Origin: Macrostomum hystrix
Taxonomy: Eukaryota > Platyhelminthes > Macrostomidae
Assembly (NCBI GenBank): GCA_950097015.1
Contig: CATNEN010000037.1
Span: forward strand, 1,849,501 to 1,913,500
Direction of reading: 5' to 3'
Length of the DNA stretch: 64,000 bases
Shown here: piece after piece, positions 43,721 through 54,480 of the stretch
Layout: each line of letters begins with the position of its first letter
How positions within the stretch are numbered: the first letter of the stretch is position 1
Position numbers and translations under genes: made by a program
The notes under the pieces: model-generated
The model's database searches: none
What the model was told of the DNA's origin: nothing
What the model saw: only the letters and a program-made list of their open reading frames with translations

Positions 43721-44408
43721 AAATTATCGACTACGACTCACCGGGAATGTTATTCAACCAGATTTAGAAGTCGCGTGTACATGTGCAGTACAATGGCTGA
43801 TCCAAAAAGTATTTTTAGAGTCTTAATCCGCTTGAATACAGGCGAGAATAAAAAAGAGATCCTAATATTAGACTAGGTTCACACTATTGTGAGTGTAAAG
43901 TGTGTGTGCTTGACAATTTTGATGTCAGGACTCGGACAATAATCGGCTGTCACAACTGCAGTTGATTATATACATGGCTAAAGACGTACTACTGTAGATC
44001 TTAAGCTAGCCAACGCAGTTGCCGAAGCTTGGGGGAAAGCTTCTGCAAGGCGAAGAATTTAGCTTGCGCGAAGCCGTCAGGCCAGAGTTCCAGCAGCGAG
44101 TAGCGCAGAGTTGCGAGTTGCGCAGACCCTTAACCCCCCCTAGAAAATGCGATCTTTGCATGCCATTGGACCTCAGAACCTGCAGTTCCTGGGTTTGATA
44201 TGAATGCTTAATTCCCTTCCTGTTGCTAATAGCTCAACTCTGTTTTGTAATTTGCACCTTGTTGTTACCCCTGTGTTGCTTTCAGTCCTTTTTGTGCTAT
44301 GGCCTTCAAATTTAATATATTTCTACTGTGAGTAGCTCGTAGTGCAACGTGTCATACTCTTATCAGTAGAAAGAGTAGCAGTAGGACTTTTGTTCTCAAC
44401 ATCCAGCA
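43721..44408. other. Intergenic DNA, no gene seen
   Basis: Mixed composition with short frames only and no recognised element. Confidence 0.4.
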
Positions 44409-44500
44409 TCGGCGCTGACAGTCAGCACCTTCAACAAAAGCACCCGATCGGCATCTCAAAGACGGCTGCTTTTGTTGAAGGTCCTGACTGTCGCCGCCGA
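44409..44500 (+). ncRNA. Candidate pre-miRNA-like hairpin
   Basis: The left arm 44409-44442 and right arm 44467-44500 are reverse complements over 34 nt, with three mismatches by my alignment, around a 24-nt loop (44443-44466). The core GTCAGCACCTTCAACAAAAG pairs with CTTTTGTTGAAGGTCCTGAC. Size, loop and near-perfect stem fit a microRNA precursor or a long-hairpin endo-siRNA source. I recognise no known miRNA seed. A hairpin left by a small MITE is the main alternative. The strand is arbitrary because both would fold. Confidence 0.45.
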
Positions 44501-44749
44501 GCTCTAGACGCTGATGAAGGGGACCCTGGTGACCTGGATTCTGATAACAAAGTTCCCTACGACAGATAGACTCAGATAATTGAACTTTAACATAGAATTA
44601 GCAAAACTTCAGTTAAAAAAACTAGAAACAACTGTACGCTTTCTCATTGAACAAAAGTACAGGTCGAGAGACCCAAAAAATGGGGTACTATTGCCCAGAA
44701 ATAATGGATGTTCTTGTCGCTTCTTCAATTTTCTAAATGTCTTATCTTC

Positions 44750-45050
44750 GTCTTCTGCTATCTTCGAGCCCTTCTCGACGTAGTTGCCCTACATCTCGAC
44801 ACACTTCTTGAGCCGCTCAATCCACTTGTCAAAGGCTGAGGCGAAGGCACCTGGCGAAAGGCGGCTGCAGGCTCGCTCCCACTCCACCTTGACGGTGTCT
44901 CCGCTGATGGAGAAGCCCCCCAGCTCCCACTTGATCGTTGGGTAGAGGAAATAGTCAGCTGGCGCCAGGTCTGGGGAGTAGGGAGGATGAGGGCCGCTGT
45001 TAGGCCGCTCTGCCATTTTTTGGGTTCTTGTGGCTGATGCACTTTATCAA
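44750..45050 (-). pseudogene. Mariner-family transposase, C-terminal remnant
   Basis: The minus strand encodes PHPPYSPDLAPADYFLYP, the mariner signature around the third catalytic Asp (DD34D), followed by a degraded C-terminal helical part ending KKCVEM and a stop. Similarity continues past that stop (GNYVEKGSKIAEDEDK), so the frame is broken. The N-terminal DNA-binding domain and first two catalytic Asp residues are absent. A dead DNA transposon. Confidence 0.75.
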
Positions 45051-46783
45051 GTTGTAGCTAAGGCAGAAGTCGATGAAAAAATCTGCTTTTTTTTGTCACT
45101 GATTGTCTATTAGTCTAGCTAAAATATGAAACACTTGCGAAGATGATCGGGTGGGATTTACCATAGATATTGCATTTGTCTCACTTGAACTTGACCGCAC
45201 CTCGTATCTGCAGGCCTTAGCTTAGTGAGCGCTGGATTTACGAGTTCCTCGTTAGCTCGTAGTTAGTTATAAAAGTGTGCTTGAATATTATAGATCGAGC
45301 TTGGGCACGCAGCATTATTGCGAGCTGTTGTTGTGTTGATGATGATGACTATAATTATTATGGGAAGGGTATGTTTGCCCTTCAGCTTTTCTGCCGATAT
45401 TTTCCCTTCGATTTTTGCTCGGTGAGCATCTTACAGATAATATAAGAAGTTCTCGTGAGTAAACTCATTTCTGATTAAAAAGATAAGAGACTAATAGACT
45501 AAACCCGAAGGTACTGTCTCTTCAAAATTCCTATAGAAAATTGTTTTTCGCGACTTCAGACTGTTCGGAGACAGGTACCATTGTGAAGCATTTCAGACAT
45601 GTATCAGAGTTTCAAACATCAGCGTGCAAACGGGCGTCTCCCAGTTTCTTCTACGCTTTGTATGAAGCATGCATGTAGATGTACTCTAATTTCAGCGATC
45701 ACGATTTCATAAAAATCTCTGCTTTAAAAATGGTACGAGCGAACTACTAAAGTATATTTATGCGTAAAAACTGTAAAAAACTGTAAATCGTAAAATAAAG
45801 AAAAAACTGTCAGTCAATTTCGAATGCCACATTGAAAAGCTGGATAAAATGAAAAAAGCCACACGTTCTAGCTCATACAACTACAAAAATATAGAAACTA
45901 CTACAATCTCATACTTTTAACACCGACAGTCGGGAAGCTAAAAAACCAATATCGTACGACAGAAAAAAGCTCCAATTTAAATACACGTTCGTCAGACACA
46001 CCGGAAAAAAACTATTTTTATGGGCTATTGGATCGCCTAAAACTACAAGCAGATTTTTTGTTAGAATGATTTGCGAATCGGCTAGTTTATTGGTGTACAG
46101 ACGTATTAAAGTTTCGTCGATTCCTAAAGTAAAGAAAATCAGAATCTGAGCAAAAACTAACAATAAATTATTCATTCCCACAGCAATATGAACGAATCTA
46201 TTTTTTACCAAATCAAAATTCCTAGCGGAATGGACGTTTAAAAATTTAGGTGAAAATCATTTTAAGATGCTCAATTTTGTAAAACGATGACAACACAAGC
46301 AATTTAAAAAAGAATAAAGTTGAGATTCGAATGAAAGCGTTATGTCGTTAATATATAAAAACGATAAAAGCAAAAACGAGTCCTGGAATAAAATTCTGTT
46401 CCTTTACTTACAGTACTGCATGTAGTTTGGTCTTAGAAATTCTTTCCGCTGCATACGTTCAGGTAAACTGTAATGCATTCTACCTGTATATTTTACCGAT
46501 AAATAATTTAAGGTCAACTGAAGTAACCTATCTACCTAGTATCTACTTTCACAGGATTTGGTACGAATCGCTGCATTTTTATGAAGGTACGGTTACAGCT
46601 ATAAGGTCTCCCAAAATGTTTTATAAAAAAATTAAACAACTTACGAAACTGGGCTTTCTTTGTTGTTTGGTTTCCTGATCCTGTGGTATAGACCTACTAT
46701 CTTTCTCAGCCATGAGTTAGAAAGGAAGCACTTAAATAGATTGAACAAAAACGTGTTCTCACAATCAAAAAGCACAACGCATT
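45051..46783. other. AT-rich intergenic DNA
   Basis: No convincing gene. Frames at 45909-46211 (-) and 46427-46678 (+) are AT-rich, without domains or the GC-rich third positions of real genes here. Confidence 0.5.
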
Positions 46784-49700
46784 TCAGTCTTTTAATTCAA
46801 AATGACGAAGCCGAGCATTTCTAGCCTTCGATCTTTCATACTGCTGTTTCGCCTCTTTCCAAAGTTGCTGGCGCTTTTCCAGCAATTCGCTTGTTTTCTT
46901 TGCGTGTGCCTCTCCCCAGTTGAATGCCAACTTCAGATCGAGCAACGAGGAAACCTTCTCAGTGTCGCCACTGCTCTCCAGTAGTAGTAGCAGGCGGGCA
47001 ATCTGCTCCTCAGAGAATCCGTGTCGCTCATTGGCTACCTGGCTCCTGTGCCAGTAGAGTTTCACAGCTCGAATATCCGCCAAGCTTCCGATGTTTTGCG
47101 ATAGATACTTCCGCTTTGCATCGATCAGGGACATGCCGGAAGTTTCCTGGAATTCCATAAACATTTTATTACTGCAACGACCGTATCGCGTCTACTCCAG
47201 CACCAAAGAGCCCGAGCTCGAATCTGCGCTAAATTATTATTAAATGATGTGTGCCCAAAGCCCCAACGTACAGCCGCTATAGTCAAATATTGTCACTACA
47301 TACTAGTATATGTAGGTACATGCAGTGTCAAGGCAGATTAACAAATAACCTATGCGAGTGGTGCTTACGTTAAGTAAACAAAATTCCTACCCGCAGGTTG
47401 TGTGTGGGGTGTCGCCAAAAATACTGCTACGGTGTATCTGCAGCCCCCCAAGCTAAATGAAAAATTTATTTCGCATGGGAATATATCACGAGACCTTAAC
47501 TACTGACAAGAAGCACTAGAGGCACAAAGTTAAGCAAATTTTTAACTTACCTGCAGATTCCAAAGGAAAATCAGAGTTTGAAATTTGAGGTCGATCCCAT
47601 CGTCATTGACAAAATTTTTAAGCGCCAATTTCACAGCTGCCAAAGTTACTTCAGAACCGATCGCTGCCTTCATGTACACAGTCTTGTCTTCAACCTGAAG
47701 TTTGCTATTATAGAACAGCCGGAGAAATTCAAGTGACAAATCCCCGTCACTGTCGCATGAACGGAAAAACACCACGGTGAGCTTGTTGTACAACATGAGA
47801 GCAGCTGCTGCGCTTCGGTAGCAGCCTTCAAAGGGTTCCGTGCCCACTACTTCACTTTGTATGCAGCGAGACAGCTGAGCTGTAGCGTGAGTGCGAAGGC
47901 CACTTATTCGCGGAGCGAACATAGAAAGAGACAAATTTTTATATTCATCCTCCTCACTGCTCAACAGAAGCTCTGTGAGAACATACGAGAACACAGTTGT
48001 TTGAACGTCCGTGTCTAGGATGGCCTGCTTTAGCAAAACATTAAGAATCGGCTCGAGGCACTCTCTTCGCAGAAGCAGCAGTTGAAGCTCTCCAAACTGC
48101 TGCTTTTCCAGCAGTCTTTGCTCCTGCCGACGCATCGTGTTCATATCGTGCACTGTTTGTTGCTGCTGCTGCTGCTGTTGACCGCTGCCCTCCTTGCTCA
48201 TCCGGCCTTCCTCGTACATGGCCTGAGCTGCTAGTTGAAGGGCGGCCCTGTAGGTGGGCAGGTCGATAAAATTGTGTAGCTGATGAATTGTGAAATTTCG
48301 GAACTCATCAGCGTTCAGAATTTCTGTAGAAAATTTAGTCTCTTCAATTTGGAGAATCGACCCAATCAGATGAGCCTGCTCCTGAAGACAGTTTGGATTC
48401 GGGTCATTGCGACAGAGCTTTTGTTTGAAGATCCGAAGTCGCTCTTGGGAATCGCCTATCTGAAGAATCTTCCGCGCTGTCTGTGTTCCTATCTCGAGGA
48501 AAAGGCGCCTGAAGAAAGCTTTGTTGACTCGCTGCCACTTCTTGGAAGCCTCGTCCTTTGCCTCGTTTGCGGTTGCCTGTACCTGTTGCTGATCTGAACT
48601 GCTTTGAAGTTTTCGTTGCACCAATTCCTTATATTTCATGATGAAAGCATCTTCAGAGATGATTTCGCCATCGCGCTTGAAGGCGTTGTCTGTCAGCGTC
48701 TCTGCAAGCTCCTTGGCGTCAAATGACAAGTTGCACAGAAATTCCTCGAACTTCATTTCATCGTCTGGGAGATGACAGTTTTTAGCAAAGTTGTCGACAT
48801 AGGTGCTCAAGGGAAATTGAACCTCCTGCTTGACCATGTTCCTCAAAGTGAGGAGAATATAGAAGCGCATGGAATGGGTATTTGGAAAAAACGAATTGGA
48901 AGCCAGGCAGCTGATCGCTCTGTCCACAACTCCATGACGAACAAGAGAGAGCTTGTAGCCGAACTCAGCAGCTCGGGCGAAGAAGATCCAGGCCCCATCG
49001 AACATTGTGCAGACGACTTCTTCTGTCAGCAGGTTTAAAGCGGAGAACTCATTGATCGCTAGCCTGATCATAAAGAACTCGAACATCGGCTCCTTGCTGC
49101 TCCATATGAGAAGTGTGTAGCCTCTGAGGCTTATTTCCACACAGCGTTTTTTCAGCTCCACTTCTCTAGCGTTGGAGATTCTGATTCCTGTCCTTAGAAT
49201 GGTCTCTGAAAATTTGAGGATGCAGCGAAACGGAATGGTTGGATCCCGCTTGTCCTCAGCAGTCTCTTGAAACTCCTTCGTCTTAGAATGACACCAGTCT
49301 TGCGCTTCTTGCAACCTTGAGAGTAGGTCATGATTCTGGTATTTGGCAGCAACAAACTTTTGCAGATCCGAAACCTGTTCATAAAAAGTGGCTATTCGCT
49401 GTTCAACCTGGCCTTCCGGCTTTTTTTCCAAAATACGTTCGTTGGTGCACTTAGCCAGCATAGCTTGCAACTCTTCGTTCTCACTTAACTCCCTCCAAAT
49501 CTGCGGCCAGTGGATGCTGATATCCGGCAGATATTCGTTAGGATAGGAGGCCAAGTGTACCTTGGATTCCTCGATAGCCTTCATAATTGCCTTTCTTTGG
49601 TTTAATAGCTTCTCATCAGTTTTCATAGAGATCCCCCCTTGAAGAGGCAAATACTTAAGTGCGTAAAATTTCCTCACAGAGAAGAGCTTCATGAGCTTTT

Positions 49701-51972
49701 CATCCTCTCCAACATCTTCCTGCTTCAACTCCGGATTCTCCACATTCGAATTGAACAGAATGGTATGGTTCCAGGAGTCTGCGTAGCGCAATGCAAGCTT
49801 GCTCTTCGCTGCACGAAGCACCACACTGAGCTGCACTGGACCTGCACGCTGGAGAAACTGGTGCACATTGTAGGCGAGGAATTTCAGCTTGGAGTAGATA
49901 AATTGCTTCGTCAAATTCTGGGAGTCATAGTCCGAAAGTGTTGGATCAACCGAATGATGCAGGATAAAGTGGGTGGACGCGGCGAAGCCAAAGAGGTCCA
50001 GCAGGAAGTTCCCAGCGGGACAGAAGCTTTCTTCTAGCTTCTCTTTAAAATTCTCTTCAAGCCTGTTGTTGCCATCAAGAGCGCCACTGATGTTGTCGAT
50101 ATTATCGCAGATATCCAGATATACAATCTGCTCCTCATCTAGAACGTACATTATGACACCGACCTTGAACATCGTGGCAAGAATCTGGTTCTCGGTGAGC
50201 TGATAGCCAAAGCCGATGATCTGGTCGTGGATGAAGGTGGTCGTTCCACTACTCATCGCTCCACTAACGGCGATCACTTTGAGACCATTGGGCAGTTTCC
50301 ACTCCGCTGGATCTCCCATCTTGTACTTTTGCTCTGCTTCATCCCACAGAATTAGAGGCACCACTCGGCAAAGCTTCGATTTAAAGGAAGACTCTCTAGA
50401 GTGCTCATAAAGTATTTTTCCACAACTTTCCTCTTGGTGTTCACTAGCTGCTTTGTGCTTTTTATTCTGTGGGTCATTTTCTTTTTCAATTTTATTCTTT
50501 GAACCAACGAATACTTTTGCAGTAGCCTGAAATACAGAACTTCCTGGTTGTCGCCCAATTGCGCCTACACGTACTCTATCAGGGTCACCTGCAGTTCTTG
50601 ATGTGACGGTTTCAAATGTTTTTGGAGCTGGCATATGCTCTAGTTGCGATTCGTTCATAGCTTCTCGCCTTCTCTGCGCTTTGTATTGAATGATCTCAAG
50701 CGTATCTTTAAAATGTCGAGTTTGCTCAACGCGTTTCGAATCTATTTGAAGTTGTGGTTTTAAAGCACGCGATGAAGCGTTCGGTCCAGACAAGCTGGTG
50801 CTTGGACCATCGGATGGTCCAGTGAACGACTCGAAACCATCAGTCGGTCCAGTTTGCGGATTGGGAAGAATCGAAGAGTCATCGCCCCGCCGAGGAAGCT
50901 CCGTTGATGGGGTATCGTCAGTCGATACAGCGCTCAAAGAAGCATTCGGTCCAGACAAGTCGGTGCTTGGACCATCGGATGGTTCAGTGAACGACTCGAA
51001 GCCATCAGTCGGTCCAGTTTGCGGATTGGGAAGAATCGAAGAGTCATCGCCCAGCCGAGGAAGCTCCGTTGATGGGGTATCTTCAGTCGATACAGCGCTC
51101 GAAGAAGCATTCGGTCCAGACAAGCTGGTGCTTGGACCATCGGATGGTCTAGTGAAATCCTCTGTCCATTGGTTGTCTCTTATGACTGATAGAAGATGAT
51201 CAGTATGAATACCTTGTTCTTGACGAGTTTGCGTGTTTTCAGTTTTCAGCCATTCTGTTACCACAATAGGTTGTTGCTGCTGGTACATATTCCTGAGATA
51301 GCGCGCTCCGGTCATGGCTAAGCCACCAGCAATTGAACAGGCCAGAAGAGCAGGATCTATTTTACCGGCGAAGGCCACCTGACCGACTATATTTGACGCA
51401 AGATTAGCGAAAATTTGCCCAAAGTCGCTAAGTACGATGATCGCAAAATCTGCTATCTGTCGTGGAATGATTTCTCCTAGACAGTTACTGACAAACTGTT
51501 GGATTTTCGGTCCAATCGTTGGATCTTCTAAACAGGCAGGAACAATGGCAGCAAGTGCAGTCGAGAAAACTGCGCGGACCAGGTTTTTATGCCACGGCTT
51601 GCCTCGCACAAGGTTTATAATGACATTGGAGATGGCCCCGGTGATTGCACCGGCGAGTCCCCGAAAAGTTACATTTGCCACTGAAGGGCTGAGTCCCAGG
51701 GCAGGGCCGAAAAGCGCAGAGGCTGCTGATGCGCCAAAGGAAAAGACACCACTGACTATACCGATTAAGGCACCGATGCCAACCTCTTTCCAGAATGGCC
51801 TCCAATCCAGATCTTGCCAAGCGCCATAGAGACCAGCGACTCCAGCACTGATAAACCCTGACACTAAGATAGATAAAACCGGTGTCATAACAGGAACAAA
51901 AATTACCACCGCTGCAGCAGCAAGGAGAAATGCGGTGGCAAACAGAAACTTGAACACTCGTCCCCAATTCAT
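46784..51972 (-). CDS. Giant protein of unknown function with hydrophobic N-terminus and degenerate P-loop domain (~1594 aa)
   Basis: Two exons on -: 51972-47551 and 47146-46784, joined in phase 0 (donor CTGCAG|GTAAGT, acceptor ATTCCAG). The ATG (MNWGRVFKF) is 14 nt after the acceptor GGAATTTCAG. Residues about 5-235 are hydrophobic and Gly/Ala-rich with several possible membrane segments (LLAAAAVVIFVPVM, GIGALIGIVSGVFSFG). About 275-404 hold 2.4 copies of a 55-residue Pro/Ser/Asp repeat. A Lys/Arg-rich linker follows. At about 571 is VIAVSGAMSSGTTTF, like a Walker A loop but with Thr in place of the invariant Lys, and about 50 residues on EEQIVYLDICDNID sits where GBP- or SMG9-type G domains have their Asp switch motif. 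The rest is helical with a poly-Gln run. Codon use is less GC-rich than its neighbours. A membrane-associated pseudo-GTPase is my inference; no orthologue recognised. Confidence 0.75.
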
Positions 51973-53200
51973 TGAAGTGTCAAAATCTGAAATTCCAAAT
52001 AAGAGTGTGAATAGCTTAATAAGTATCGAGTGCTTGAATAGTGCAGTGTCGCACAAATATTAGTCTTTGTAAATTAGATTAGCACTTCCAAATAAGTGTT
52101 ATCGCATTTGTGTAAAGATCTACTTTATCACGAGGTGAACTAACTTAAATCGAAAGTCAAAGCCCACACAGGCTAGCTGATTTAATATAGCCGATATAAG
52201 TTATGAAAGATTATAAAATTAACTTTTTACCATACAAACCTCAAAATATGATAATTTCTTTAATGTTTGGCGAGATTTAAAAAAGCTACAAAAGGAACAT
52301 AAATCAATGATCTGAAATAACTGCATGGTTGACATGACTATATGCATAATATTGTTTCTTTGTCGTACATACCATGTAAGGTTCTGTTGTCTAAGCTAAC
52401 AAAAATAATCGAACAAAAAAGTACTCGGTACAGGCTGTTCTGTTATTTGTTTGGACCGATTCAAGTACATAGATGTGTTTGAGACCAGATAAGCTTGTTA
52501 TAAAGTTGCAACTATAGGTAGTATATGGGCCATAGCTATGCTTCCCTCACTACGATTTTAATGGTATCACGTAAAGCAGACTGACGCAATGAGTGTAAAA
52601 GAGGTTGCACCACTTTGCCCAGCTTTTGCAATCTAAAATTCAGCAGTGAACAAAACTTTACTCACATTAAATACGGCATTAAAAATATAAGTAAAAAAAG
52701 AAAAATATAATAATAAAAAGAAGAATAATAATAAGTCTCCAGTGACATTAAAATTTTCTAAAGTTAAGCGTTCTTAACTCTCAAACTAAATTCACAAGCG
52801 ATAATGCAATACAAACAGAAAGGAGGCAATTCAAGTCTATCCGAGAAAAAAGGTACTAAAATCTCCTGGCCCTACTTATCATAATTATAAAACTCAAATT
52901 GTGAAAACGTTTATTAAAAGTCCATATAAAATCTCAATGGCAATTACAATAAAATTTAGAGAAAATTTCCATGATCTACGAACTGTATTAAGATATTTCA
53001 TTTATTAAAGTTATAAATGCTTTAAGTCTATTTTCACTTTTTCCTTCTAGTTTGTTAAAAATGATTTTGTTCAAGGCCGTAAAGAGACACGACAGTATTC
53101 TTGCGATGCCTTTCAGTTTGTTGTAACCGATATAGGGTATCGTTTAGCTAAAATAACTTTTAATATTACCTATTGCGATTTATGATTGCGGCCGGCGTTG
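51973..53200. other. AT-rich 5' flank of the giant gene
   Basis: No gene or repeat recognised. Strongly AT-rich. An upstream in-frame stretch before the ATG at 51972 has no ATG and is treated as UTR or intron. Confidence 0.5.
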
Positions 53201-54480
53201 AACAGTTGTTCACCGGTGTAGTAAATAGCCCGCAGCCCAATTGAGACTGCATGCAGGTAAATTAAGCTCCGAACCACGTTTTGGGACACAGCAGCAGCAA
53301 TTGCGCCCAATCCACCTGATACAAGGCTACTAATAAGCCAAGATGCCACCGTACCGCGGAAAAAAAAGAAGAAATTTCAGTGCCCTCAGCCAATTGGGAG
53401 GCGTGACGCCATTCTAGTGCCTAACGAAATCCCCTAACGAAATCGCGGTAGCATGACCAGCAGCGCGGACGGACGATATAGGCTTCGCCGCAACGACGAC
53501 ATTACCTCTGGCCGTGGTAGAGTTAATCTGGTTGGGTTTATACGCCACCGAATAGCGAACGACGATAAAAGGAAAATGGCTACCTGATTTGACCTTGACC
53601 TTGGCGGTGACCTTAACGGCCAGCACCAACCTAGCTGGGTGGGACCAGCACCAACCGCGGCCGACGACCGTGGTGCAAGCATTGAAAATAAGCCCTAAGA
53701 TAGATTAGCATCTGTGTAACTTGGACGCCGCCCATTACCTCAACAGGCGAGCAGAACGGCCCGGCGGACCTTACCTGCATGGTGCTAGCTCCCCCCATTT
53801 CTGGTCTATGCGGGCCGTCCAAGCAGCGACCACCTTCACAATCTTCTTCACGATCGCCAGGTCCTTCGGCCGTGTCACAACCAAAGCTGATACGATCGAT
53901 TTGGAGCTTAAAAAGTCACGACTGATGGGCCTCGTTCCGCAGTAACTTAAAAGTGCGCGAAAAAAACTGAAATATGAAACTCGAAAACCAGTGTGCTTCT
54001 GCGAAAATAATCTCTGCAGCAATGATCAGCATCGGCTGAATCAACAGTGCGAGCAAACCGTTAACTGGACCGATGCCTATGCCCAAGCCGAAGGAGGCCG
54101 CTTATATTACTACTACTAGTAGAAAGCAAATGCTGTAGAAGAAAGCCAATCAGATCGATGGACCGACCGCCGAGTGGGATCGGCTCAGCAGCACATCAAA
54201 CACGAGAAGGCGGAATACTGGATGGAGAAGGCGGCGACACTCAAAATCAACGGCGACTTTTTCTCCCCTACCCTAATTTCACCCTGTAAATTCGCAGCAT
54301 CAGGGGCGACCTCCACCAACTCCACGTCACTGCTATACGCTCTTGATCACCGCTGATCCAAACTAAGGCAGCGATACCAAAACGCTAATCTCCGACTGGG
54401 TTGCAAACAATTAGGTCATCGCCAGCTCAAGGAAGCGTCACTGCATAGTTTGGATTACTCGCAGCTAGGTTGGACATACA
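53200..54480. pseudogene. GC-rich patch of broken frames, possible decayed retrocopy
   Basis: An island of about 1.3 kb clearly richer in GC than its surroundings. It contains short coding-like stretches with stops between them, for example MPPYRGKKKKKFQCPQP near 53341, ITSGRGRVNLVGFIRHR near 53490 and QQHIKHEKAEYWMEKAATLK near 54180, all on +. I cannot assign a parent gene. It could be a processed pseudogene or a decayed transposon. Confidence 0.3.

Noticed and set aside
44342-44569. A 75-codon + frame across the hairpin
   Set aside because: It does not start with ATG, has no domain, and its middle is the inverted repeat itself.
51973-52056. An N-terminal extension of 28 residues to the giant protein (starting CDTALFKHS)
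   Set aside because: The extension has no ATG, and a good acceptor (GGAATTTCAG) lies between it and the ATG at 51972.
53721-54022. Frames on both strands in the GC-rich patch (up to about 83 codons)
   Set aside because: No domain recognised and both strands open; kept only as a possible decayed pseudogene region.
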